Shown here: positions 1 through 12,700 of the stretch, piece by piece
How positions within the stretch are numbered: the stretch's first letter is position 1
How the letters are laid out: each line of letters opens with the position of its first letter
Assembly: GCA_030562195.1 (NCBI GenBank)
Contig: JAUJPP010000005.1
Location: 28,011,106-28,075,105, forward strand
Reading direction: 5' to 3'
From: Nipponacmea schrenckii
Taxonomy: Eukaryota; Mollusca; Gastropoda; Lottiidae
DNA length: 64,000 nucleotides
Translations under genes and position numbers: made by a program
Notes under the pieces: generated by a model
What the model saw: only the letters and a program-made list of their open reading frames with translations
The model's database searches: none
What the model was told of the DNA's origin: nothing

Positions 1-474
1 ATGAACGATTAAGTGACACCAAATCTTGTTTATCCAAAGAAGACAAGGAATTCATTAGGATCTTAGATCAATCCGTTGAACTAAAACAAGGACATTACGA
101 AATGAAATTGCCCTTACGTGATTCAAACACTGTTGTACCAAACAACAAACTTCAAGCTGAAATTTACAAGCCAATGAGCTGTTATTAGAACAATATAACA
201 ATTTCATGCAAAACTTAGTTGAGAAAAACTATTGTGAATTAGTACCACAAAAGGAAATCAATAGGAAAGACGGTCGTGTATTTTTTCATCCGCATCACCC
301 GTTGTCAATCCAAAAAAAGCCAAACAAAGTGCGAGTAGTCTTTAACTGCCCTGTAATGCACCGTGACACTTCATTGAACAATTTACTATTGCATGGACCT
401 GACCTTAGAAACTCGTTACTAGGTGTACTCCTCTGACGGAGACAAGAACCCATCGCGGTGATGGCTGATATAGA
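1..474 (+). mobile_element. Bel/Pao retrotransposon reverse-transcriptase fragment (relic)
   Basis: Conceptual translation gives the linker and start of a Bel/Pao reverse transcriptase. Bases about 12-175 read as the stretch with a GHYEMKLPLR motif. A frame change near 175-205 leads into the RT start, with FFHPHHPLS, KVRVVFNCP, TSLNNLLLHGPDLRNSLLG and then RQEPIAVMADI. The conserved order (HHP, VRVVF, GPDL, MADI) is characteristic of Pao-type pol. An in-frame TGA at 434-436 breaks the frame just before the RQEP motif, and the fragment runs into an assembly gap. It is therefore a disrupted copy, not an active gene. Protease, the rest of RT, integrase and the LTRs are not visible. Confidence 0.85.
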
Positions 475-974
475 NNNNNNNNNNNNNNNNNNNNNNNNNN
501 NNNNNNNNNNNNNNNNNNNNNNNNNNNNNNNNNNNNNNNNNNNNNNNNNNNNNNNNNNNNNNNNNNNNNNNNNNNNNNNNNNNNNNNNNNNNNNNNNNNN
601 NNNNNNNNNNNNNNNNNNNNNNNNNNNNNNNNNNNNNNNNNNNNNNNNNNNNNNNNNNNNNNNNNNNNNNNNNNNNNNNNNNNNNNNNNNNNNNNNNNNN
701 NNNNNNNNNNNNNNNNNNNNNNNNNNNNNNNNNNNNNNNNNNNNNNNNNNNNNNNNNNNNNNNNNNNNNNNNNNNNNNNNNNNNNNNNNNNNNNNNNNNN
801 NNNNNNNNNNNNNNNNNNNNNNNNNNNNNNNNNNNNNNNNNNNNNNNNNNNNNNNNNNNNNNNNNNNNNNNNNNNNNNNNNNNNNNNNNNNNNNNNNNNN
901 NNNNNNNNNNNNNNNNNNNNNNNNNNNNNNNNNNNNNNNNNNNNNNNNNNNNNNNNNNNNNNNNNNNNNNNNNN
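475..974. other. assembly gap (500 N)
   Basis: Exactly 500 undetermined bases, a round number typical of a placeholder gap whose true size is unknown. A plus-strand Bel/Pao fragment enters from the left and the minus-strand transposase C-terminus enters from the right. Nothing inside can be annotated, and open frames crossing it are artefacts. Confidence 0.99.
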
Positions 975-3900
975 CCTTTTGCTCTAATTTGTGAAAAGAA
1001 ATTTTCTAAACAGTCTTGATTGATACGACCACTTAGTATGAATTTGAAATTACTCTCAGATAAAAGTTCCTTTGACAGCATATCGATTCCATTTAAACAC
1101 AGCAACAGTGCATCAAAACATGGCTGTACAATTAGGTTATCATTTTTCTTCACTCGCCATTTTCCAACTGTCTGCTTGAATCCTTCTATTTTACAGATAT
1201 CTTCCTCGGAGGCTTTAATTGGTTTGCTTGTTGAATTTCAAAAAAGTCAAAAATGTCATTTATTTGTTTTAGTAAATTTGCTGTAGATGCAGCCGAGGGT
1301 TCCAACTTTCCCAAGCTCACTAGAGTATGCATACCTGCATAGACAGTGTGTGAGCAAACTTGTGCAGCTAGGTTCACCTGAAATTATAGAGAAACAACAG
1401 TATAATTTTCTAAAGACGGTTAGCTTTATTATAACTTCCTAAAAATTGTGAGGAAACTCATCTTTAAGTCTATTGCAGAGAAATATCTGAGAAAAACTAT
1501 TTACTGACAGTTGCAAAATCATCTGCAAATAATATTCCCTACAAACTTGGAGAAAAAAACAATGTAATTACCCTCATAGGTGAAAATGGTGGCAAATAAA
1601 TATGCTTTGTTGTCAGTTTAGGAGCCATGCGGACAGGAAGACTTTTGTCAAACTTATAAAAATTTTCCACATCCTTCCATGAAGCCGTCTGAAATAAATA
1701 TTCATAAGGCCATACAAAGTAAATTGTCTGTTTTACAGGCCTCGCGCGCTCCGGTAAAATACCCCGCGCTCCAAAACTATTTATTGACATTTTGGAATAA
1801 TTAATAAATAATGCGCGCGCGTCTCCAAAATTGTGTGTAAATAGTTATTTCCCCGTTCCCGAAAATATTTTTTACCATAATTATCTCCCTTGACGTTTAA
1901 CGAAAAACCGGAAGTGGCTTAGAATGCGTTTTTCATCACCGATAAAAAGATTTTCTTCTACAACTTTAAACTGAAATTGATTCTGATACAATTTAACGTT
2001 CGAAAATACAATTATTTGCTGAAGGAAGCACAATTATGAAAATTATTCACACTTTCGTGAGGACAATCCAAACATTAAATTAATCTTAATCTTGATGATT
2101 TCGTTTATGGATAATAATGGTGGAACAAATCGGAACCCGTTACAATTACAAGTAAAAGAATGCACCGGTTTTTTTTTCTGCTATTGATTTGAAAAGTTAA
2201 TATTTATGGAAAAATAGGAACGAATACAAGAAAATACGAATTTTTTACGTTCGAATACGATCGATTTTCTCATTATTGGTATCACTCAACACATTCCGCT
2301 TTTCTCAAGTTAATACCGGAAGTACTCCGTTAGTACGAGTTCTCGAAAAATCGGCATTTGTAACATAGATAAAAATTATTAAAATAAAACTTCGATCTAA
2401 TCAGATTGTTTTGTTCTTGTCATGTGATGTGATGTATGACAATTTGTTCCAAAATTTCCAATAATAATAATTATTACCATACAATGGCATTTAAAATACA
2501 GTTTACAGATGGATAGAAATGGATTAGTACTGTAGTAGAATAACATTGTCTTGACATAATATTATCAGCCCTGATGCACCCTAAGTGCATCATTGTCAGA
2601 GGTAGTAAATATGTTGGAATGATTACGTTTATGTGAAGTTGAAAGGTAAAAAAGTTCTGTTATTTCTATCAACTATTATCATTCAAATCCCCAAAACATC
2701 TGATAGTGGCATCTGAATGGTGATTTAAATCTATTTTTTAAATTTGTGGAAATAAATAATATATAGCTTCGCTCGCTCCGATTTTTTCTGGTGCCAAATT
2801 TAAAAAAGCGCTTATAAATAATAAATAATAAATTCGCCCTCTCGCCCCATTTTTAAAAAAAAGGCCTGTAAAACAGACAATTTACTTTGCACGGCCTAAT
2901 AAATTGTTTTTTACATAATTAAGGAGATTACATATTTTGATAATAGAACCAATTATGTGGTTTAAAATACATACAGGAATCATTATAGGCAGGAAATTGA
3001 TAGACAATTTTTTGTGGATACAATTATGCAAGACAACCGATTTATCGCAGCAACAAATCTACCATTATACCTGTTTACCATGTAATTTCTGATAGTCTCA
3101 AATGTAATAAAAGAAAATAGTATTAAAAAATCAAAAAGAACACATACCCATAACATCAGCAACAGTAACAAAATTGAAACTGGAAACAAGAACAAAAGAG
3201 TAAACATGCCTTCAAACTTATTTTAAAAGAAAACATTTTCAATCATAAATTAAAACAACTTCATATTCAACAATTAACATGTTGTCTTCAAATTGAATGT
3301 CATTTTTTTTCAATGCATTCCGCATATTCTTTAAGATATGAGGGACATCATGAAATGCATAAATTTTCATTCCATTAAACTGAAAAGTAAACATTGATAC
3401 ATGTTTCTCAGACATCCTTATTTGTAAATTTTGACACAATGGTAAGATTACGCCCGAATTACTTGTTAAATATATACAAACCATGAAATAAGGCTGTTCA
3501 ACCTTTATGTCAAGGTTTCTAAAGAGCGATCTATTGCAGGAGCCTTGGTCGCAAACTATAGCAACTGACTTTAGTTGGGTACTGCACACAGCCTGCAGAA
3601 CATCAATTAACAACTTTTCTAAAGTTTTAGCTGATGCAGCATTTTCACTGAAATAAAAAGAAAATGGTTGCTTCCAATTTTCAGCCAAACCACGTATCAT
3701 GAAAACTAAAGCTTGGTTGCAGGGTGTGGCAAGTCTTTCAGGCAGTTCAACCAGTCCATATATTGCATCTCTGGCTGGGTGGTATTTCAGCTCTTTTTTA
3801 ATACTCATTTCATCAAAGGTGATGACACAGTGTCTGGAAATGTCACTCATATTGACTACTTTCATCTTCAGTAACTCAACAATACGACTGGAAACTCCTG

Positions 3901-6033
3901 GTATACTTGGAATGCCTCTAACATACCTATGTAAAAAAATAAAAATGTATAAAAAAATGTGTTTAACTTTCTAAAAAAAACTTAACAATAGCATGTGAAT
4001 AATAATCTAACTAATATAAAAATCACTAATATAACCTACCTGTTAAGAGTGCTAGAGGATGGCATCGTAAATAACACACACAATGTCTGATAAGCTTTTC
4101 TACTCCTGAAGTATATCCCAAGAGCCATTGCCTTCTCATTCACAGTCCACCTAAACCCTGTAAGATCATAAAACAATTTATAGTATCTACAAAAACACAC
4201 ATAAGCCATATTTTTTAATGTTAGACATAATGAAGACGTCAAAAAATTACTTGTAAAAAATTACTTGCATATTGTGGTAGGTAAATTGTTTCTGCAATCA
4301 GTGAATAGTGAATGCATCCTATTATATCTTGGAAATAAAATATTTAAAAAATTCATTATCTATTGGTCATCTCATCAGTCACCTGTTTTGGCCAAAACTA
4401 AGTATAAATTTTTTGCAAGCTTTTATAACTTATAATACCATTCAATCAAGTTTTTTCTAACCTTTTTCTTTGCGTGTACAATTTCTCAACTGGCCCTCAA
4501 AAAACTTGGCTGTTGCTGGTTTCATACCAATATCCACTGCAGCCTGCACAATTTGCCCAGCAGAGAGATTGTATTCTGGCTTTTGATGTGCTGAAATCAG
4601 TTCAGTGTGTAGCTGTACAATTTTCTGAAATTCAATTTTAAACGTTTTCAAAACATATAAAGAAAACAGGGTCATTGGTGAACTGAATATCATACAATTT
4701 TGTAGCAAAAGAGTAAGCGCCAAAAGACAAAGCAACATGCACAAAAAATACAAATACAAAATTGGTTACATATATTTTGAGTAAACTTTTAACTTCATTA
4801 CTTAATACAAAGGTCTTTTTATGCATCTAAAATTCTAAATTTTTTAAATCAAACTTACATCTGTCAATACTTTCGAGTTGATATCTGAGGTATCATGCTG
4901 ACTCATCTTAGTTGAGGGTGAAGCAGAATAATTGTGCTCCATTTCTGGCATCTGGAATAAAACATAAATCGAAATCTATATAAATTTGTTTTCAATGAGG
5001 TTAGACTTTGTTTTTAAAAGCCTGTAAAAAAAATGCTGTCTTGGTAATGATTTTCTGTGCAAAGCTTTCAAGTTGAAACTCAAAGTATCTGTCTGCCCTT
5101 TGAATATGTAGGAATAGAGCAAGGAATTGTTTTACAGTAGAATTGATACTAACCTGCACGTGGACTTGACATTTTTCCTCTTCAATCTGTGGCAAATTCA
5201 ATATAGGCCCAGAGATGTTTCTCATGGCAGGTGGCTTGCGCTGTGATGTTAACTGTGGTGGTGGATTTGGGAGGTCTGGGAAAATAGATGGAATAGCATT
5301 CCAGACCAGCTTATTTTTATAAGCATTCATGAATTCTTGTGTCTCAAAATGACAGTAACATAGCCTGCAGTTAGCATTTAGATATGCAGATGATTTTGAT
5401 TCCAAATCCTTCCTTCTGCAATTTATTACCCATCTCTTACACCTAATACATAAGAAAATAAAAATGAAACATAAATTAAGGATTAAACATTTTGCTTAAT
5501 TCAAAGGACAAAAAAATAAATAAATACTGAATCTAGGCCTATAGGCCTAATAGTATAATAGACTTGTCACTAGGGCGCGACTAATGATTTTTGAGGGATT
5601 TTTGACCCAAAATAGACCTCGGGCTTAGACTGCTGAATCTAGGCCTATTAGGCCTATGGCTTAGAATACTAAATATAGACCTAGGTCTTAGAATGTTAGG
5701 CCTATAATGGTATAATGCTAAATTTTGACTCCTAATAGGATTTCAACCGACTTTGAAGAGGTCAAGCATCTATCATCGTGGAGGATCATCATTGTCATTG
5801 AGCATGACATTGACAAGACGAAAGAAATCGGCCTAGAGCTAGGCTAGTAGACGCAAGCTGCACGTCTCCTCAGTATCATAGTATGTAGTTTACTGTAAAT
5901 TAACGATCTACTTACCTGCCTGGGTCTTTAGGGAATCGGAAAAAGTGCAGGTATGGGTGGCGTTCTTGGCATTTGAACAATTCGGAGCAGAAAAATAACT
6001 GCCGCTGCTCTGAGACGGCTGAGGTGAAGCCAT
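975..6033 (-). pseudogene. P-element/THAP9-like transposase gene, multi-exon, probably decaying
   Basis: Predicted DNA transposase of the P-element/THAP9 superfamily. Exons read from the minus strand: 5916-6033 (first half of the THAP zinc finger, RFPKDPGR), 5154-5442 (second half, CKRWV...CRLCYCHF), 4859-4951, 4462-4624, 4040-4157 (FRWTVNEKAMALGIYF), about 3239-3926 (FDEMSIKKELKY catalytic region, HDVPHILKNMRN), 1572-1688 (SWKDVENFYKFDK...VRMAPKLT) and 975-1377 (VNLAAQVCSHTV, then ILSGRINQDCLENFFSQIR before the gap). Most junctions keep phase with GT/AG sites; the donor of the 3239-3926 exon is uncertain. Two defects are visible. The only nearby ATG (6031-6033) is out of frame with the THAP finger, and a one-base shift near 1213-1218 separates the NQLK region from EEDICKIE. 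The C-terminus is lost in the gap. Either a degenerating copy or one with sequencing errors. Confidence 0.8.
1708..2897. mobile_element. inverted-repeat (foldback/MITE-like) insertion in a transposase intron
   Basis: The ends are long inverted repeats: left about 1708-1743 (GGCC, two to three variable bases, then CAAAGTAAATTGTCTGTTTT and ACAGGCC) matches the reverse complement of about 2862-2897 almost perfectly. The interior is AT-rich with no open frame. It lies in the intron between the 3239-3926 and 1572-1688 exons, its left end only about 20 bp from the splice acceptor. Bases about 2255-2574 resemble the right part of the hAT-like element at 52731-53759, including a CAGCCCTG end motif at 2567-2574, so one element may lie inside another. 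Confidence 0.7.
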
Positions 6034-6639
6034 TTTTAAGACATGAACACACTTCCACTAGATGGCGCCACAGTCCATGCTACAAAATGGCGGCAATGCA
6101 TATTTGACGGAGTGACAACTCTCGTCTATCTATACTCTCAATAATCTTACATAACATGTCGTTGGTGCTTTTGTCCAACCGGAAATGACGTACGTAAACA
6201 GACCTTTCAGAGGGTTTTTTTGCCTGTTTATTTTTTGGGGAATAATCGCTACAAGATAGCACTTTTGCAATTCTATTTCGATCAATTTGAAAATTTACAT
6301 GTATAGACATTTTAATTCTGAACAAATTTCTACTTTCAAAATTTGGATATCACTTCCGGTTATGACGTCATAAGCGCGTAAACTTGAAATTTCAACTTTC
6401 GGAATTGGCAGATATTTGAAAAATTCATTGTGTCGTGTCATAGTATCAAAAGATAATTAATAATAAAATTCTTCCCAGAAGTAGGGGATCAACCGCCATC
6501 TTGGAATGTATGACTTTTCTTTAAACCATTTTTTTTAGAATCAGGGTATAATCCGATTTATGTAATTTTCATGGCATTGCTAAAAATCTTGTGGCGGCCA
6601 ATTTTTGCATTTCGATTTAGCTTTTTTGTCATTATTTCA

Positions 6640-7209
6640 CTATAGAATTACACCTCAAACTACAACAGGATTAACACCTGCAGAACTGTTAATGAATCGT
6701 AAACTACGTTCAGTTTTAGATTGTGTGTATCCGAATCCTTCAAAAAGGGTAAGGGGGAGACAGGAACAACAAAAACTAAGATATGATGAAAAGTCTAAAG
6801 TGAAAAACATTAAAGTAAATGATGACATTTATGTTTCAAATTTTGGAAAACAATCAAATTGGGTTCCTGGAAGAGTTGTTGGTGAATCAGTTACTGATGT
6901 TCATGTTAGACTGAATGATGATACAATAGTTAGGCGTCATAAAGATCATATCAAGCCAAGATTTGATCCTGGTACATCAGAAACACTTGTTAGAGATCAA
7001 ATTGTATTAGATCGTTCTGTGGATATCGATCAGCACGACAATATGATAGAAGCATCACAACCAGTAGTAACTGAGACTCAGAGTACATCAGATACTCCGA
7101 TGAAGAGTCAGAAGAATCGAGTTAAATCAACTCCAGCAAAACCAGTTCAAAATACCAGACCATCGCGTGACAGGGCTTAGCCAAAACGTTTTGATGATTT
7201 TGTGATGTA
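6640..7209 (+). mobile_element. Ty3/gypsy pol 3' fragment (integrase C-terminus), truncated
   Basis: The reading frame holds the end of a Ty3/gypsy integrase: YRITPQTTTGLTPAELL, then a linker, a YVSNFGKQSNWVPGRVV fold and VRRHKDHIKPRF, as in the C-terminal domain of metavirid integrases. All upstream gag, protease, RT and RNase H sequence is missing, so the copy is 5'-truncated near 6640. A TAG at 7178-7180 interrupts the tail; the same frame continues as PKRFDDFVM to a TAA at 7207-7209, the usual type of end for such pol genes. It sits about 170 bp upstream of a candidate 3' LTR. It is a different lineage from the intact element at 43019-47642. Confidence 0.8.
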
Positions 7210-7381
7210 AATGTGTTAGGACTTTTAGGACTAAGTTTTGTGTAAATTGATGTGTCAATTTTAATTTTGTAATCACAGGAAGTGAAGTGAATAGGGATTG
7301 AGTTAAAATAGTTTAATTAATTAAACCCAAACTAGGACTTTAATTTTCAGTTTAGTGTGTATTAACTTTAAGGGTAAGGAA

Positions 7382-8328
7382 TGTAGTATATTGATGATAT
7401 TGCCCAGTTAGATATTCGTTTGATCTTGAATGACATTTCAATATAAAGTTATACATTGTAACAGTTATTCATATTGCACAGCTGTTGGGGCATTATCATA
7501 ACTTCCTGTGAAATAGCCAATCATTATATGCATTAGTACATGTGGTCAGTTGTAAGTTTGCCCTCAAGAATTAAACATGTCTTTTAAACTGTTCTCTTCT
7601 CAATGATATTAACTGATGTTAATTGACTTAGAATAATATATTATAAGCAAATATATTACAGGTGAGATAAGTCTATTGTCTACTAGCTGTTTGGATAAGG
7701 ACTCAGTCCACCAATTCATTTGCCATCTGCTTCAATGTTAAATCACGAAATTCAAACTTCCATAACTTTTTAAATCATCAAATTTCAAAACTAGACCAAA
7801 AATTGGTCCAAAATGGGCATTAAAAAACAAAGAAAGGGAGAAAGAGGATTTCTAAAAATGGAACGGACTAAAATCGGATTTCTAAAAATAGAACGGACTA
7901 TATAACGGACTGAATTCGGATTTATACAATCATTAGCATAAAATGTTTCTGTGGTCTGAGTCCATAACAGGGAAAAGTAACTAATGTAAACAACTAACCC
8001 TCCCATCCTTTGCTCTGTATTCTTCTTCAATAACTTCTGTAACGACTTCAGATAAAGCCGTATTCTTTATTTTATCCGTAATTTATAAATCCTGTTATTA
8101 CCTCCCTTATTAAGACTCTCTTGAAACCTTCAGCCAATCCTTAGTTTCTTAAGATGTAAACAAGAAGCCATTTTTTCTTCAAGAAACTTCTCCCAAGAAA
8201 CATCACCCAAGTTTTACGTGCTCCAATAGAATGTGTTGTTATGTTGTAATTTTACATAAACGTATTTGCATTATAACATTCTCGTTCAAGTCTCTTTGGG
8301 GTTCAGTATTCAAACGAACTATCTAACA
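7382..8328 (+). repeat. candidate 3' LTR of the truncated Ty3/gypsy copy
   Basis: Follows the pol fragment and a purine-rich tract (AAGGGTAAGGA, about 7371-7381). It begins TGTAGTATATTG and could end CTAACA at 8328, about 947 bp, with TG...CA ends. Right after the proposed end is CGGTCGACCCGGGAAC, which looks like internal leader or primer-site sequence rather than random flank. This could mean an LTR shared with a second, decayed copy. No second LTR is present to confirm the borders. Confidence 0.5.
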
Positions 8329-9720
8329 CGGTCGACCCGGGAACAAACAAGAACTCTCCTGTGCACAAGTGACAAGATTCAAGATACAAGCCCCAGCCGT
8401 TATAACTTCAGCTATTGGTAAATCAATAGCCGTGATAACTTAATCTTAAACTTGTTGTGAACAGAATTTTGATTTTCGAAATTAATTTTGTTTATACCCG
8501 TTGAAGATGGTAATACAACAGTAATAAAATTGTTGAACTTTTCACATCGAGGTCAGTGAGACTTTTTTACAAATCAATCTAATTATGTAATTTTGAACAC
8601 TCAAAAATCGATCTATTTTTATTTTTCAAAATTGTAACATATAATTATAAAACATACCCCCAGTTATAGCTGTGAATTGGCAAGTTATAAAACGTTTGAA
8701 TTTTTTTCATATCTATATTAGAACTATCTATGCTAGTGTTTCTATAGGAGTAACTCTATGCACACTAGGCCTATAACAGACGTTCAAATTACACGTAGTT
8801 ATATTACACCTTTTATCCGGTCTAATTAATAGCAATTTTCTTTCTACTTTTTTTACAAATCTTGTTTATGCATATAATAATTTATAGATTTGAATGTACA
8901 CATTATTATTCTGCTTGAATTTTTTCTATAATTAATCAGAAGTCTCACAATAGTCAAAACCAATGACTGAAATCACCTATTTTCAATTATGCATATCTCG
9001 GAAAGTTAAATATGGACAACTTTAATAAAAGCATAGTTATAAATTTGATTTCAATCCCATTTCAATGGAAACTAGATGTTGATATAATACTTTAAACTTC
9101 AAGCAAAAAACAAAAGCTCTGCTTTTCGTTCGCAATCGATTTGTTTTCTACTGATTATAGTGTTTATCCAAAAGAAAAATGAAATAGAAATGTTATACCA
9201 TTTCAACTCGATTAAAAAATCGATTGTTTAATGTGCAACATTATTTTAGGGTCTGTAGGGCTAATTTTATGAACGGTTTGGAGTTGGCCTAGACTTCGTA
9301 GAAAAATGTTATTATTTGCTCGAAACCTACCGTTTTCGTTTGATCTCAGTGAAAATATGTTCATGAAACCTTATTCATGTTTGAATTCGGAGGTAATTTG
9401 GTAAACCTTTTATTTGGGGCATGCCTTGACAGATAAAATACCTTTAATATTATGAAAAATTTCATTTTCAAAACAATTAAGAGTTTGGTATCATTTCCAT
9501 TGGTAGTGGGCCTATGTTATCTTGTCTAACAAGCAATCTTAAATCAATTGCAATTACATAGACTACTTGATTTATTTACTAAATAAGCAAGAAATTTTGA
9601 AATGAATCATGGGAAAAGTTCCCGTAACACATTCGTAGCTGTCCACAGTTCCAGTGAATTGTATTAATTTTGTAGCTATTAAATGTCATATATTTTTTTT
9701 ACTGGTCTGAAAGTTTCATC
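8329..9720. other. intergenic, with a dispersed repeat at about 8830-9000
   Basis: No gene seen. About 8830-9000 (ctttttttacaaatcttg through tcacctattttcaatt) is a diverged copy of 23560-23715 in the same orientation, so it is an unclassified interspersed repeat. The remaining bases up to the ATG at 9721 hold the presumed promoter and 5' UTR of the first METTL27-like gene; no clear TATA box was identified. Confidence 0.5.
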
Positions 9721-12700
9721 ATGGGAGATTCTAAAAACTCGTTTAGTTTGAAGACTGCTTTTGAAGAAAGGAAACAGATGAACAGAGATGAACTTGTTGC
9801 AGTTTTTAACCAATGGGCTAAAGATGGAAAATATGAACAGGTATTAAGATTATTGGGATTATTTCGAATGAATTGAATACTGAGTAATGAACGACACTAA
9901 GTTCTTATTTTGATTTTTATCTTTGATAGGCAGCGGTGTGCCTTATTGTCTTTTGATTTCTGATATGCATTTAAAACAGATAACTGAAAATTAGTTTTTA
10001 GACAAATAATTACAACCTCTAATTAATCTGATTCAATTGATTCTTGGATTTTATAGCGGGAAGTGTATTTATTTATGTAATGAATGTATGTATGCAATAG
10101 AAATTGTTTTTATATTTGAAAAGAAAGAATTCACTTCGGCAGAATCAGTGGGTCAGCGAATAGAGGGTGTGAAATCTAACATCTCAAAGCATTACATTTA
10201 ATGGCGAAAAATTGTGATGATAGGACTGGGTTTAGAACAGATTGTCCTCTCGAGATGATCTATTCCAACTTGATAGAGAACTGTCTGTGTCCGATGTCCG
10301 AAGGCAAAACTGTAAAGCATGTTGAGTCTATAGCAAGATTTAAACGTTCTTCAGTCGATTGAAAGCGTCCGCAAACTTGATCAACCACTGTTTGTCACTT
10401 TTGAAACAATAGTGAACTTAAATTTCATAAGCCTTGCTCAGATAACAAAAGAAAAAGCTGCAAGATGTAGCAAAGATTATTTATAGGTGAACAAGCAATT
10501 ACTTTGTTCTGTGCTTTTCCTAGTAAGGCATAACAGTTCTCAACTGGTTATTTTTAAGTTAACATAAACACTCATTTGTTCGCAACTATTGTCTTGTAGC
10601 ATAAAACTAGAGCCAGTTGCCCATCAGCCTAACCCATTGAAAAATGCATATGTTAAAAAATAATTCGATAAGGGCCCCAAGTCAATGGGCCTACACTCGT
10701 CTTGTTCAGTTACAGCCTAGATTTATTAGGCATGTAGCATTTTTTCACATTGATTGTTGTAGCGCTTTTATACCCATATGGACCATTTCAAAACACCTTT
10801 TTACGATTTTGCTCAGTTAATGAGTCGGGTTACTCAAATAGAGATGCATTCTTATGTTTCAGGATATGAGTTGTATTGGTAATAAAGGTGTGGATATTGT
10901 TACTCAGGCAGCCGCAGATTGTTTTTCAACCAACAAGGATAATGTTAGTGTTATAGATATAGCAGCAGGAACGGGACTAGCTACTCAAGCGGTGGGAATA
11001 TAGATTGATAGATATTTATTGTACTATGATTGAGTCGACAAACGTAATTTATTTAATTGATGTGTCGATAATGTCTTGTCCAAGCTACGGAGACACTATT
11101 TGTGATTATATATTAAGACAAACGATACGGTATATGATCCAATACCTTAAACTGCAAGCAAAAAAAATGACAAATATTTGACATATATTTTTTATACGCC
11201 CACATGAATATGTGGAAGTATATTGTCGTCGCCCCTGTCCGTCGGTCTGTCGGTCCGTTGGTCTGTCGGTCCGTCAACATTTGTTGTAGACACTATAGAA
11301 GCTACAATTTTCTATGGAATTTAATGACACTTGGTATGCGCATTAGTATTGATAAAACGGCGGTCAAGTCCGATTTGGACGGTTTTTCGATAAAGAGTTT
11401 TTGAATTTTTGCCCTTATTGTTGTAGACAAAATAGAAGCTACAATTTTCAATGGATTTAAATGAAAGTTGGTATGAGCATTGGAATTGATAAGACGAATT
11501 TGAAGATATTTCGATGAACAGTTTTTGAGTTATTGCCCTTGACTTAGGAAGATTGCGTCAAAATTTTATTGTGGATGCAATGGAAGCTACAATTTTCAAT
11601 GGATTTTAATGAAAATTGGTGTGAGCATTGGAATTGATAAGACAACAGTCAAATTCGAATTTGGCAATTTTTTTGATGAACATTTTTTGAGTTATTGCCC
11701 TTGACTTAGTAACATCTTGTCAAAATTTTAGTTTCGATGCAATAAATCCTCCGATTTTCAGAGGATTTTGATGAAACTTGGTGTGAGTATTGGAATAGAT
11801 TAGACCTCAGTCAAGTTTGAATTTGACAGTTTTTCAATGAACTGTGCTGAGTTATTGCCCTTGACTTAGTGAAATTGCGTCAAAATTCTTTTGTGGTTGC
11901 AATAAGAAGCTTTAATTTTCAAAGGATTTTGATGGAACTTGGTGTAAGCAACAGAATTGATAAGACATTAGTCAAGTTTGAATTTCCGACTTTTTTTAAC
12001 GAATGGCTTTTGAGTAATTGCCCTTGACTTAGTAAAATTGCGTCAGAAATATGTGTGGATGCAAAATAAGATACAATTTTTAAATAGATTTGATGAAACT
12101 TGAGTATTGAAATAGATAAGATGATGGTCAAGTTTTAATTTGACAATTTCTATGAACCGTTTTTTAGTTTTTGCCCTTGACTTCAATATTCATTCAGTGA
12201 ATGTTTTTTTTTTAGTTATTGCTCAATTTATTTTTCAAATTCAATTCTGCCAGTGGGCGTATGTTACCTTGCCTGGCAAGCTATCTTTAATAAAAGCGAC
12301 TGACAGAGCACTGGGTACGATAGACCTAAAAGCTATAGGGCGATATGTCGAAGCAAAGTGCTGTACTCTGCTCTAGTTTTTATACGCCCACACATTAATC
12401 CCCCCCCCCTCTGTCTGTCTGTCTGTCTGTCCACAATTGTTGTGGACACGATAGAGAGCTGGTTTCTTGATTGATTTTGACGAAACTTGTTGTGAGTCTT
12501 TGTACTCAACCAAGGATGAAGCATATTAAAAATCAGAACAATCTTCAAATATTTTCCATGAGTTATTGCCCTTGTTCTTGAATAGTTTGTGGACACGATA
12601 GAGAGCTGGATTCTTGATAGATTTTGATCAAACCTTTCGTGAGTGTTTTTCATAACCCAAGGATGAAACCTATTGAAAACTAGACCAATCGAAAAATATT

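Noticed and set aside
419..1153. Open frames on both strands through 475-974
   Set aside because: They cross undetermined bases; only the real-sequence parts were used.
12247..12300. Helitron 3' end (hairpin CTTGCC-T-GGCAAG)
   Set aside because: The hairpin fits, but the following CTAT is not the CTRR end, and the CGCCCAC inverted ends argue against a Helitron.
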